Positions 26,042 to 34,506 of a stretch of 50,411 bases of DNA are shown one piece after another. Location of the stretch: NCBI GenBank assembly GCA_001897995.1, contig MKRV01000012.1, forward strand, positions 1-50,411, written 5' to 3'. The DNA comes from Alphaproteobacteria bacterium 65-37. GTDB taxonomy: Bacteria; Pseudomonadota; Alphaproteobacteria; Reyranellales; Reyranellaceae. The position numbers and the translations under genes were made by a program. Below the pieces are notes generated by a model, which did no database searches, was not told where the DNA came from, and saw only the letters and a program-made list of their open reading frames with translations. Numbering within the stretch: position 1 is the stretch's first letter; each line of letters starts with the position of its first letter.

Positions 26042-27268
26042 ATGGGCCTGTTCGATCGCCATGCGGGCCTCCTCGAGGCCTATCGCGACGTTCGGACGAC
26101 CGGTTACGACCCGTTCCAGATCCGCATGGAACGGGTCCTGTCTCCGACCGAAGCCATCATCAACGGCCGCAAGACCCTGCTGGTCGGCACCAACAACTAT
26201 TTCGGCCTGACCTTCGACCCTTCCTGCATGGAAGCGGCCATCGAGGCGATCCGCGCCGAGGGCACCGGCACGACCGGCTCGCGCATCGCCAACGGCAGCT
26301 ACAATGAGCACGTCGCGCTCGAGCAGGAGATCGCCGAGTTCTACGGCAAGAAGCACTGCATGGTCTTCACGACCGGCTATCAGGCCAATCTCGGCATCAT
26401 CTCGACCTTGGCGGGCGAGGGCGACCAGCTGCTGATCGATGCCGACAGCCACGCTTCGATCTACGACGCCTGCAAGATGACCCAGGCTGAGGTCGTCCGC
26501 TTCAAGCACAACGATCCGTCGAGCCTGGAGGCGCGCCTGCGCCGGCTGGGCGATCGGCCGGGCAATCGCGTGGTGGTGCTGGAAGGCATCTACTCGATGC
26601 TGGGCGATACGGCGCCGTTGCGGGAATTCGTCGACGTCTGCAAGAAATACAACGCCTACGTCCTGATCGACGAAGCCCATTCGTTGGGAGCGCTGGGCGA
26701 GACCGGCCGCGGCCTCTGCGAATCGACCGGCGTGATCGACGACTGCCACTTCATCGTCGGCACCTTCTCGAAGACCCTGGGTGCGATCGGCGGCTACTGC
26801 GTCTCGGACGATCCGGATTTCGACATCCTGCGCGTCACCGTGCGCTCCTACATGTTCACGGCCTCGCTGCCGCCCTCGATCGTGGCGTCGGTACGCCAGG
26901 CGCTCAAGGTCGTGAAGGCCAAGCCCGAGCTGCGCAAGCAGCTCTGGGACAATGTGGCCACTCTCTACGATGGGCTGGCCGCGCAGGGCTTCAAGCTCGG
27001 CCCGGAACATGGTCCCGTGGTCGGCGTGCACCTGCCCGACCGCATGGTCGCCATCGGTTTCTGGCGGGCCATGCTCGATGCCGGCATCTACGTGAACGTT
27101 GCCGTGCCGCCGGCCACGCCTAACGGCGTGTCGCTGCTGCGCTGCTCGGTCTGCGCCGTGCATACACCCGAGCAGCTCCAGCACATGGTCGAGGTCATGA
27201 CGGGCATCGGCCGCCAGCTCGGCGTTATCGACGATCGCACGCGCCGCGTGGTTGGCGGCGCCCGTTAG
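26042..27268 (+). CDS. spt: serine palmitoyltransferase (alpha-oxoamine synthase)
   Basis: 408 residues, PLP fold type I. TNNYFGLTFDP, EGTGTTGSRIANGSYNEH, DADSHASIYDAC (His stacking on PLP), LIDEAHSLGALGETGRG and GTFSKTLGAIGG (Schiff-base Lys about 244) are the alpha-oxoamine synthase motifs. The sequence resembles bacterial SPTs of Sphingomonas and Caulobacter more than BioF or Kbl. It condenses serine with an acyl thioester to 3-oxosphinganine. No bio genes are present, while an ACP, a ligase and a CerR-like reductase are adjacent, which supports SPT. The protein is soluble. Confidence 0.87.
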   Translation: MGLFDRHAGLLEAYRDVRTTGYDPFQIRMERVLSPTEAIINGRKTLLVGTNNYFGLTFDPSCMEAAIEAIRAEGTGTTGSRIANGSYNEHVALEQEIAEFYGKKHCMVFTTGYQANLGIISTLAGEGDQLLIDADSHASIYDACKMTQAEVVRFKHNDPSSLEARLRRLGDRPGNRVVVLEGIYSMLGDTAPLREFVDVCKKYNAYVLIDEAHSLGALGETGRGLCESTGVIDDCHFIVGTFSKTLGAIGGYCVSDDPDFDILRVTVRSYMFTASLPPSIVASVRQALKVVKAKPELRKQLWDNVATLYDGLAAQGFKLGPEHGPVVGVHLPDRMVAIGFWRAMLDAGIYVNVAVPPATPNGVSLLRCSVCAVHTPEQLQHMVEVMTGIGRQLGVIDDRTRRVVGGAR

Positions 27269-27291
27269 GGCGCCCCCTCACGCCGGCCCCC

Positions 27292-28224
27292 ATGTTCACC
27301 CTGGCCCACCTGTCCGACCCGCATCTGCCGATGCCGCGGGCACGCATCGTCGATCTGCTGGGCAAGCGCGCCACCGGCTACGCCAACTGGTGGCGCAGCC
27401 GCGTCGAGCTGCACCGGCCGGAAGCCCTGGCCGGCCTCGTGGCCGACATCGCGGCCGTGAAGCCCGACCATATCGCCCTGACCGGCGACCTGGTGAACGT
27501 CTCGCTCCCTGAAGAATTCGAACGGGCCGCCGCCTGGCTCGCAACCCTGGGCCCACCGGAGCGCGTGACGCTGGTGCCCGGCAACCACGATGTCTATGTC
27601 GCGACCCGCTGGGGGCAGGGGCTTGGCCGCTGGGGGGCCTATATCGCCAGCGATGGCGCGCCGCCGGCCGCCGGGTTCGAGGCCTTTCCGACCCTGCGCC
27701 GCCGCGGGCCGGTGGCGCTGGTCGGGCTGAACAGCGGCGTTCCCAAGCCGCCCTTCGTGGCGACCGGCACCTTGGGCGACGCGCAGATCGCGGCTGCCGA
27801 GAAGATGCTGGTCGAGCTCGGCCGCGAAGGCCTCTGCCGGGTGGTGCTGATCCATCATCCGCCGCTCACCACCGAGAAGCGTTTCAAGCGGCTGACTGAC
27901 GCGGCCGCCTTCCAGGCGATGATCCGCCGGGTCGGCTGCGAGATCGTCCTGCATGGCCACAATCATCGCAGCGAAGTGGCGCGGATCGCGGGGCCGCCCG
28001 GTTCCAGGACCGAGGCCGTGCCGGTCGTGGGCGTCACCTCGGCGTCGGCTGCGCCCGAGAGCAAGTACGGCCGTGCGCGCTATCACCTGATCGGCATCGA
28101 GGCGCAGGGGGGCGGATGGCGGCTATCGGTCCAGCTCCGGGCACTTCGACCGGACGGAACGGGCTGCGAGCCCGATGGGCGTATCGTGTTCGAGAGTGGC
28201 GTAGCGCACGCCCAGGCAGCTTGA
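27292..28224 (+). CDS. calcineurin-like metallophosphoesterase in sphingolipid locus
   Basis: 310 residues. The five metal motifs are LSDPHLP (Asp9, His11), LTGDLVN, VPGNHDVY, LIHHPPL and LHGHNHRSE. It is a di-metal phosphoesterase without a signal peptide, so cytoplasmic. It stands between spt (23 bp) and the bCerS-like gene (7 bp), which suggests that it dephosphorylates a phosphorylated lipid intermediate or head group. That role is inference, and a nucleotide phosphodiesterase (CpdA-like) is the alternative. Confidence 0.82.
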   Translation: MFTLAHLSDPHLPMPRARIVDLLGKRATGYANWWRSRVELHRPEALAGLVADIAAVKPDHIALTGDLVNVSLPEEFERAAAWLATLGPPERVTLVPGNHDVYVATRWGQGLGRWGAYIASDGAPPAAGFEAFPTLRRRGPVALVGLNSGVPKPPFVATGTLGDAQIAAAEKMLVELGREGLCRVVLIHHPPLTTEKRFKRLTDAAAFQAMIRRVGCEIVLHGHNHRSEVARIAGPPGSRTEAVPVVGVTSASAAPESKYGRARYHLIGIEAQGGGWRLSVQLRALRPDGTGCEPDGRIVFESGVAHAQAA

Positions 28225-28231
28225 GGCAGAA

Positions 28232-29383
28232 ATGGCTTCGTCGGATATCGTGGTAACGCCGGTTCAGGGCAAGGCGGAGCTCAAGGCTTTCATTCAACTG
28301 CCCAAGCGTCTCTATGCCGGACAGAAGGGCTACGTCCCGCACCTCGACCTCGAGCGCAAGGACGCCTTCACGCCGGGCAAGAACCCGCTCTTCGAGCATG
28401 TCGAGGTCCAGTTCTTCCTGGCGCGCCGCGCAGGCCGCATCGTCGGCCGCATCGCCGCCCAGGTCGATCGCGCCTACCTCGAGCGCTACGCCGACGGCAC
28501 CGGCCATTTCGGCTGCCTGGCGGCCGAGGATGATCCTGCGATCTTCGCCGCCCTGTTCGCCGCGGCCGAAGGCTGGCTCAAGGGCAAGGGGCTGGTGCGG
28601 GCGACCGGTCCGTTCAGCCTCTCGGTCAACGAGGAGGTCGGGCTGCTGATCGACGGGTTCGAGAGCCGGCCCGTCCTGATGGTGCCGTGGGATCCTCCCT
28701 ATGCCGGCGGGCGGGTCGAGGCCTGCGGCTACAGGAAGGTGAAGGACCTCTTCTCCTACGATTACGACGTGCAGAATGCGCCCGAGACGATCGGCGCCAA
28801 GCTGTTGGCGCGGGCCGGCATGGCCAACCGGGTGAAGGTCCGGACGGCCAACATGAAGATGTTCGATGCCGAGGTCCGGACCTTGGTCGGTGTCTTCAAC
28901 GACGCCTGGAGCGACAACTGGGGCTTCGTGCCGTTCACCCAGGCCGAGATCGACCATGCCTCCAAGGCCTTCGGGCCGGTGATCGTGCCCGAGCTCGCCG
29001 TCTTCGTGGATGTCGACGACGAGACGGTGGCCTTCATCGTGGCGCTCACCAACCTCAACGAGGCGATTCGCGATTTCGACGGCAAGCTGGGCCCGATCAA
29101 CCTCGCCAAGCTGCTCTACCGGTTGAAGATCGCCGGCGTCGGCAGTACTCGTGTTCCGCTGATGGGCGTGAAGAAGAAATTCCGCAACCATCCGCTGATG
29201 GGGGCAGGGCTGGCGATGATCGCCATCGATCACCTGAGGCAGAACGGCAAGCGGCTGGGCAAGACCTCGGCCGAGCTGGGCTGGATCCTCGAGGACAACA
29301 AGGCGACCAACAACATCATCCGGTCGGTCGGCGGGGTGCATTACAAGACGCACCGTCTCTACGAGAAAGTCCTGGCGGGGTGA
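28232..29383 (+). CDS. bcerS: bacterial ceramide synthase-like GNAT protein
   Basis: 383 residues. The N-terminal half (FIQLPKRLYAGQKGYVPHL...NPLFEHVEVQFFLARRAGRIVGRIAAQVD) and later strands (GPFSLSVNEEVGLLIDGF; ELGWILEDNKATNNIIRSVGG) match a family of long GNAT-fold proteins. One of these, Caulobacter bCerS (CC_1154), N-acylates 3-oxosphinganine using acyl-CoA. Here it is in the same operon as spt, ACP and the CerR-like gene, which supports ceramide synthase. I recognise the family from memory, so the subfamily must be confirmed by alignment. The stop overlaps the GTG of the MFS gene. Confidence 0.72.
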   Translation: MASSDIVVTPVQGKAELKAFIQLPKRLYAGQKGYVPHLDLERKDAFTPGKNPLFEHVEVQFFLARRAGRIVGRIAAQVDRAYLERYADGTGHFGCLAAEDDPAIFAALFAAAEGWLKGKGLVRATGPFSLSVNEEVGLLIDGFESRPVLMVPWDPPYAGGRVEACGYRKVKDLFSYDYDVQNAPETIGAKLLARAGMANRVKVRTANMKMFDAEVRTLVGVFNDAWSDNWGFVPFTQAEIDHASKAFGPVIVPELAVFVDVDDETVAFIVALTNLNEAIRDFDGKLGPINLAKLLYRLKIAGVGSTRVPLMGVKKKFRNHPLMGAGLAMIAIDHLRQNGKRLGKTSAELGWILEDNKATNNIIRSVGGVHYKTHRLYEKVLAG

Positions 29384-30651
29384 GCGCCCCGGAAGGCAAA
29401 CCACCCGGCCCGGGCGCGGCCGGTCCCGTTCCGCGCGTCTCGGCCTTCGCGCCGCTCGCCAACAAGTCCTTCCTGGCGATGTGGATCGCCAACCTGATGT
29501 CCAATGTCGGCGGCTGGATGCAGACCACCGGTGCCGCCTGGGAGATGACCAGCCTGACGCAGGAGCCGATCTTCGTGGCGCTGCTGGCGGCGGCCGGCAC
29601 CCTGCCGATGTTTCTGTTCTGCTTCTTCGCCGGCATTCTGGCCGACCGGTTCGACCGCCGGCGCTACATCATCTGCTGCCAGGTCTGGATGATGGCGGTG
29701 GCGGCGACGCTGGCGGTCCTCGCTTTCTTCGGCAAGCTCGACCATTGGAGCCTGCTCGGCCTCTCCTTCTGCATGGGGCTGGGCAATGCCATGAACGCGC
29801 CGGCCTGGCACGCCGTGGTGCCCGAGATCGTCTCGGGGCCGCAGCTTCGGCCCGCCATTGCGCTGAACAGCGCGGGCTTCAATCTCGCGCGCACGATCGG
29901 CCCGGTGATCGGCCAGCTGCTGCTCAGCCTGGTGGGCGTGTTCCTGCTGTTTGCCATCAACACCTTCACCTATGTCGGTGTCATCCTGGCCATGCGGGCC
30001 TGGAAACGGCCGGCCGAGGCGCGGGCGGCGCAGCGCCGTGAGGGTTTCGTCGAGGCGGCCCGCTCGGGCATCGCCTTCGTGCGCGGATCGGCCGAACTGC
30101 GGGCGATCTTCGCCCGCGGCCTTTGCTTCTTCGTGCCCGGCATCGCCATGGGCACCCTGCTGCCGGTGATCGGCCGCTTCGAGCTCGGCCTGGACGAATT
30201 CGATTTCGGCATCCTCTACGGCGTCTTCGGCATCGGCGCGGTGGCCGCGGCCTTTGCCATGCCGCGGATCAATCGCCTGTTCGGCGCCGACCGCGCCAAC
30301 ATCTGGGCGATGGGCATCTCGGCGGCGGCCACGATGGTTGCTGCACTGGCAATGACTCCCTGGGTCGTCGGCGTCGTGGTGGCCATCAACGGAGCCTGCT
30401 GGATCATCGTCATCGCCAACAACGGCACGTCGGTACAGATGATCCTGCCCAACTACATGCGGGCGCGTGGCATGGCGGTGCACCAGATGGTGTTCTTCGG
30501 GGCGATGGTCGTGGGCTCGCTGCTATGGGGCAAGGTCGCCAACTTCTTCGGCGTCCAGACGGCGCTCATCGCATCGTCGGTGGCACTGGTGCCGCTCACG
30601 ATGCTCGCGGCATCGATCAGGTTGCCGGGCTCCAGCGTGCCGCGCGTCTGA
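29380..30651 (+). CDS. MFS transporter closing the sphingolipid locus
   Basis: 423 residues, about 12 membrane segments; MWIANLMSNVGGWMQTTGAAWEMTSLT and GILADRFDRRRYIICCQ (the loop 2-3 D-R-x-x-R-R motif) mark the EntS-like (MFS_3) branch. The GTG start overlaps the bCerS-like stop (GTGA, 29380-29383), so the two are translationally coupled. The position suggests movement of a sphingolipid precursor, head group or inhibitor across the inner membrane; this is inference, since drug or siderophore export is the usual role of this branch. Confidence 0.85.
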   Translation: MSAPEGKPPGPGAAGPVPRVSAFAPLANKSFLAMWIANLMSNVGGWMQTTGAAWEMTSLTQEPIFVALLAAAGTLPMFLFCFFAGILADRFDRRRYIICCQVWMMAVAATLAVLAFFGKLDHWSLLGLSFCMGLGNAMNAPAWHAVVPEIVSGPQLRPAIALNSAGFNLARTIGPVIGQLLLSLVGVFLLFAINTFTYVGVILAMRAWKRPAEARAAQRREGFVEAARSGIAFVRGSAELRAIFARGLCFFVPGIAMGTLLPVIGRFELGLDEFDFGILYGVFGIGAVAAAFAMPRINRLFGADRANIWAMGISAAATMVAALAMTPWVVGVVVAINGACWIIVIANNGTSVQMILPNYMRARGMAVHQMVFFGAMVVGSLLWGKVANFFGVQTALIASSVALVPLTMLAASIRLPGSSVPRV

Positions 30652-30714
30652 CACTCTTTGGTGCGGTTTCCACCACAAGCCGTCCAAAAATTTGCGAGGC
30701 GGGGCAGAATCTTC

Positions 30715-30742
30715 TTGTAACCGCGTCGATTAGTTGTAGATA
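30715..30742 (+). promoter_or_regulatory. possible promoter of the decarboxylase leader
   Basis: TTGTAA (30715-30720), 16-bp spacer, TAGATA (30737-30742). The match is moderate; it would give a leader of about 350 nt. Confidence 0.35.
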
Positions 30743-30748
30743 GCCAAC

Positions 30749-31097
30749 ATACAAGACGCCCACGCACGTGCCGCTGGCCCTTTGTGGTTACGCAACGACG
30801 GAAAGTGTTCTTTTTGGCAGTGCCGGCTTCGCGCCGGGTCCGGGAAGGAGCTTCTGAAATGGTTGCTTACCGCGCGGGGCGCGTTCCCCGCTATTATGTC
30901 GATTGCCCGGTGACTTTCGCCCGGGCCATTTCAGGTGCACATCTCGCCTCGCAGCTGCAGGAGACGCAGCTCAAAACGCCGTCGAGTATCGGCTGACGCA
31001 TGCCGTCGGTCGGGCGCCGCCCGATCTGACGCCATACGTCTCTGCCGTCCGACCTTGCACCGAACAATCTGACGTTTTGACGGGGAACCCCCCAGCG
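30749..31097 (+). promoter_or_regulatory. long structured leader of the decarboxylase gene (speF-motif candidate)
   Basis: The 446-bp gap between genes is rich in pairing: GCGGGG/CCCCGC (30874-30879 with 30886-30891), GCCCGG/CCGGGC (30905-30910 with 30921-30926), TCGGGC/GCCCGA (31010-31015 with 31019-31024), and a long-range TCAAAACG/CGTTTTGA (30971-30978 with 31073-31080). GGTCGG (31008-31013) can pair either locally or with CCGACC (31049-31054), a switch-like alternative. The speF RNA motif is a known long leader of this gene in alphaproteobacteria; position and length fit, but I cannot check the covariance model. Confidence 0.6.
30859..30996 (+). CDS. upstream ORF in the decarboxylase leader, 45 codons
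   Basis: ATG 30859 with a strong AAGGAG eight bases upstream (30845-30850). It encodes 45 residues beginning MVAYRAGRVPRYYVDCPVTF, with no signal peptide or membrane segment. It covers the two central hairpins of the leader and ends 101 bp before the decarboxylase. Translation of such an ORF could couple ribosome position to leader folding, as the E. coli speFL peptide does. Alternatively, the R-x-P-R-Y-x-V-D-x-P-V pattern may be a remnant of a PilZ-type domain. Whether it is translated is unknown. Confidence 0.45.
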   Translation: MVAYRAGRVPRYYVDCPVTFARAISGAHLASQLQETQLKTPSSIG

Positions 31098-32228
31098 ATG
31101 ACCGAGCGTATTTTCCGTTATCTCCGTGAGCAGCAGCCCGAGACGCCGTGCCTGGTGATCGACCTCGACGTGGTCGAGAACAACTACCGGCGCATGCGCG
31201 AGCTGCTGCCGGCGGCTCACATCTTCTACGCCGTGAAGGCCAACCCGGCGGCGCAGGTCCTGGCGCGCCTGGCGACGGCCGGCTCCAAGTTCGACACCGC
31301 GAGCCGCGGCGAGATCGAGATGGTGCAGGCCACCGGCGTCTCGATGGACCGCATCTCCTTCGGCAATACGATCAAGAAGGAAAAGGACATCGCCTGGGCC
31401 TACCAGCAGGGCGTGCGCCTGTTCGCCTTCGACAGCGAGGCCGAGCTGCAGAAGCTCGCCCGCGTGGCGCCGGGCGCCCGCGTCTTCTGCCGGGTGCTGG
31501 TCGATTGCGGCGGCGCCGAGTGGCCGCTCAGCAAGAAGTTCGGCTGCACGCCGGAGATGGCCAAGGATCTGCTGCGCAAGGCGCAGGAATGGGGCCTCGA
31601 CGCCTACGGCATCTCCTTCCATGTCGGCAGCCAGCAGACTGACCTCGAGCAGTGGGACCGGGCGCTGGCCCAGGTCTCGCAGATGTTCTTCGCGCTCGCC
31701 GAGCAGGGCGTCGACCTGCGCATGGTCAATCTGGGCGGCGGCTTCCCGGCCCGCTACCGCGCCGAGGTGAACAGCATCGACGCCTACTGCGAGGCGGTCG
31801 GTCGCGCCCTGGTGCGCCACTTCGGCAACCGCATGCCCGAGGTCATCTTGGAGCCCGGCCGCTCGATGGTGGGCGATGCTGGCGTGATCCAGAGTGAGGT
31901 CGTGCTGGTCTCGCGCAAGGCGGCCAACGACCGCAAGCGCTGGGTCTACCTCGACATCGGCAAGTTCTCCGGTCTCGCCGAGACCATGGACGAGAGCATC
32001 AAGTATCGCCTGCGCACCAGCCGCGACGGCACCCGCGTGGGCCCGGTGGTGCTGGCCGGCCCGACCTGCGATTCGGCCGACATCCTCTATGAAAAGACGG
32101 AGTACAAACTGCCTCTGTCCCTGAAGCCGGGCGACAAGGTCGAGATCCTCTCGACCGGCGCCTATACGACGACCTACTCTTCGGTCGCGTTCAACGGCTT
32201 CGCACCGCTCAAGGCGGTCTGTATTTAG
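31098..32228 (+). CDS. speF: ornithine/lysine decarboxylase, fold III
   Basis: 376 residues, alanine-racemase-fold PLP enzyme. YAVKANP has the PLP Lys (about 47), FHVGSQQ the His that stacks on PLP, NLGGGFP the phosphate loop, and GPTCDSADI the active-site Cys (about 324) donated across the dimer. It makes putrescine (or cadaverine) in the cytoplasm. The bacterial alphaproteobacterial form of this length is usually bifunctional for Orn/Lys. Homospermidine synthase follows after a terminator-like hairpin, so putrescine is probably turned into homospermidine. Confidence 0.92.
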   Translation: MTERIFRYLREQQPETPCLVIDLDVVENNYRRMRELLPAAHIFYAVKANPAAQVLARLATAGSKFDTASRGEIEMVQATGVSMDRISFGNTIKKEKDIAWAYQQGVRLFAFDSEAELQKLARVAPGARVFCRVLVDCGGAEWPLSKKFGCTPEMAKDLLRKAQEWGLDAYGISFHVGSQQTDLEQWDRALAQVSQMFFALAEQGVDLRMVNLGGGFPARYRAEVNSIDAYCEAVGRALVRHFGNRMPEVILEPGRSMVGDAGVIQSEVVLVSRKAANDRKRWVYLDIGKFSGLAETMDESIKYRLRTSRDGTRVGPVVLAGPTCDSADILYEKTEYKLPLSLKPGDKVEILSTGAYTTTYSSVAFNGFAPLKAVCI

Positions 32229-32256
32229 CTCCGTTCGTTACAATCAGACGACACAG

Positions 32257-32278
32257 CGGGGCCTTGAGAAAGGCCCCG
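32257..32278 (+). terminator. hairpin terminator after the decarboxylase
   Basis: CGGGGCCTT (32257-32265) and AAGGCCCCG (32270-32278) are a perfect 9-bp stem with a GAGA tetraloop; TTGCCGTTT follows. The U-tract is weak, so read-through into the homospermidine synthase gene is likely. Confidence 0.65.
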
Positions 32279-32324
32279 TTGCCGTTTATCGACCACCCAC
32301 AACTGAAGAATTGGGGACGCTGAA

Positions 32325-33779
32325 ATGGCGAAGAAGATCGCGCGTAAGCCCACCGCTAAAAAGTACCTCGATTTCAACGGCCGCCTGGTCATGGTGGGCT
32401 TCGGCTCGATCGGCCAGGGCGTCCTGCCGCTGATCCTGCGCCATATCGGCATCAAGCCCGAGCAGATCACCATCATCACCGACGACATGCGCGGCGGCGA
32501 GGCCGAGGCGGAGCGCTTTGGCGTCGAGTTCGTCGAAAAGCGCCTCACCGAGTCCAACGTCCGCTCGGTCCTGGACAATCGCCTGGGCCAGGGCGATTTC
32601 CTGCTCAACCTCTCGGTCGAGGTCGCCTCGACGGCGCTGATCGAGCTTTGCCAGAAGAAGGGCGTGCTCTACCTCGACACCTGCATCGAGCCGTGGCCGG
32701 GTGGCTATTCGGACCCCAACCTGTCTGTCTCGCGCCGTTCGAACTACGCGCTGCGCGACACGATGCTGAAGCTCAAGTCGCGCTTCAAGGGCGGGTCGAC
32801 GGCCGTGGTCGCCCACGGCGCCAACCCAGGCCTGGTGTCGCACTTCGCCAAGCAGGCCCTGGTGAACATCGCGCGCGACACCGGCCTGAAGACGGCCGTG
32901 CCGACTACGCGCGAGGGTTGGGGCAAGTTGGCCCAGCGCCTGGGCGTCAAGGTGATCCATGTCGCCGAGCGCGACACGCAGGTCTCGCCGAAGCCGAAGG
33001 AAGTGGGCGAGTTCGTCAACACCTGGTCGATCGACGGCTTCGTCTCCGAGGGCGGCCAGCCCGCCGAGATGGGCTGGGGCACGCATGAGAAGGCGCTGCC
33101 GCCCGACGGCAAGCGTCACACGTTCGGCTGCGACGCCGCGATCTACCTGAACCGACCGGGCTTGCTGACCCAGGTTCGCACCTGGACGCCGATCGAGGGT
33201 CCGTTCCACGGCTACATCATCACGCACAACGAATCGATCTCGATCGCCGATTACCTGACCGTGCATGAGGAGGGCAAAGGGGGCAAGAAGGTGGCCTACC
33301 GGCCGACCGTGCACTACGCCTATCATCCGTGCGATCAGGCGATCATGTCGATGCACGAGATCGCGGGAAAGAACCTCAAGCAGCAGAAGCGCCAGCGCCT
33401 GATCGTCGAAGAGGTCACCTCGGGTCGCGACGAGCTCGGCGTGCTGCTGATGGGCCACAAGAAGGGCGCCTACTGGTACGGCTCGCAGATCGACATCAAT
33501 GAAGCGCGCAAGCTCGTGCCCTACAACAACGCGACCTCGATCCAGGTCGTCGCTCCCGTGCTCTCGGGCATGATCTGGGCGCTCGAGAACCCGAACGAGG
33601 GTATCGTCGAGGCCGACGAAATGGACTTCGCGCGCAACCTCGAAATCTGCATGCCCTATCTCGGCCCGGTCGTCGGCAAGTACAGCGACTGGACCCCGCT
33701 GCAGGACCGCGGAGAACTCTTCCCCGAGGATCTCGACAAGTCCGACCCCTGGCAGTTCAAGAACTTCCGGGTGGTCTGA
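32325..33779 (+). CDS. hss: homospermidine synthase
   Basis: 484 residues, matching the NAD-dependent bacterial enzyme (about 480). RLVMVGFGSIGQGVLPLILRH (21-41) is the Rossmann loop; NLSVEVAS, YLDTCIEPWPGGY and VAHGANPGLVSHFAK are characteristic segments near the active site. It joins two putrescines (or putrescine and spermidine) to sym-homospermidine, the main polyamine of many alphaproteobacteria. A Lys-rich N-terminus (MAKKIARKPTAKK) is not a signal peptide. It lies 96 bp after the decarboxylase that supplies putrescine. Confidence 0.95.
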   Translation: MAKKIARKPTAKKYLDFNGRLVMVGFGSIGQGVLPLILRHIGIKPEQITIITDDMRGGEAEAERFGVEFVEKRLTESNVRSVLDNRLGQGDFLLNLSVEVASTALIELCQKKGVLYLDTCIEPWPGGYSDPNLSVSRRSNYALRDTMLKLKSRFKGGSTAVVAHGANPGLVSHFAKQALVNIARDTGLKTAVPTTREGWGKLAQRLGVKVIHVAERDTQVSPKPKEVGEFVNTWSIDGFVSEGGQPAEMGWGTHEKALPPDGKRHTFGCDAAIYLNRPGLLTQVRTWTPIEGPFHGYIITHNESISIADYLTVHEEGKGGKKVAYRPTVHYAYHPCDQAIMSMHEIAGKNLKQQKRQRLIVEEVTSGRDELGVLLMGHKKGAYWYGSQIDINEARKLVPYNNATSIQVVAPVLSGMIWALENPNEGIVEADEMDFARNLEICMPYLGPVVGKYSDWTPLQDRGELFPEDLDKSDPWQFKNFRVV

Positions 33780-33954
33780 GCCGGCAGCCAACGCAACGAC
33801 GGTGCGCAGCCCTTGCGCGCCGTCGATTTGGACAGCTGAATTTTGAGTCGCCGCCGTCGCAGATCCTGCATTGTCGCCGGGGGAACACGGGCTGGCTTCG
33901 CGCGTTGGCATCTACTGGCCTGAATATGTTCGGCCGAGTGAGAGGATCCGACGA

Positions 33955-34464
33955 ATGAAGCATGCCGTTGTGATTGCGGGAATCGTCCTGGCGGTAGCCG
34001 GATGCGCCCAGTTCGGACAGCAGGAGGCGGCGCTCTCCAAGCCGATCGCATCCTCGGAAGTCGACTGGTCCCGCAAGAGCGGCCGCAATACCGTCAGTGG
34101 TCTTGCCACGATGAAGGCCGGCGGTGAGCAGCATACCTGCGCGGGCCAGTCGGCAAATCTCATTCCCGATAGCGCCTATGCTCGGGCGCGGATGACGGCG
34201 ATCTTCGGCAACGCCGATCGAGGCATGCGCGCGGCAAGCCGCGGCGCGGTGAAGTTCGAGCGCGACGATCCGGTTTATGTATCGAGTCTGCGCACCACAC
34301 GCTGCGATGGGCAGGGCAGCTTCTCCTTTCCGCAGGTGCCCGACGGCGTCTGGTACGTCACGACCAGCATCAAGTGGCAGGGGCCGGCGCAGGTCGAAGG
34401 CGGCTCGATGATGCAGCGGGTCGACGTGCGCGGCGGCCGCCTCGTGAAGGTCGTGATGCCCTGA
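33955..34464 (+). CDS. putative lipoprotein of unknown function
   Basis: 169 residues. MKHAVVIAGIVLAVAGCAQFG is a lipoprotein signal with lipobox V-A-G-C (Cys about 17). Asp is not at +2, so outer-membrane sorting is likely. The rest (SGLATMKAGGEQHTCAGQSANLIPDSAYARARM...TRCDGQGSFSFPQVPDGVWYVTTSIKW) resembles carboxypeptidase-regulatory or transthyretin-like beta-sandwich domains, with two Cys that may pair. The start was set by the signal and GAGAGGA upstream. Confidence 0.72.
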   Translation: MKHAVVIAGIVLAVAGCAQFGQQEAALSKPIASSEVDWSRKSGRNTVSGLATMKAGGEQHTCAGQSANLIPDSAYARARMTAIFGNADRGMRAASRGAVKFERDDPVYVSSLRTTRCDGQGSFSFPQVPDGVWYVTTSIKWQGPAQVEGGSMMQRVDVRGGRLVKVVMP

Positions 34465-34506
34465 CGAGAACAGGTTTCGCGAGAAATCCTGAGCGCCCGC
34501 GCGAGC

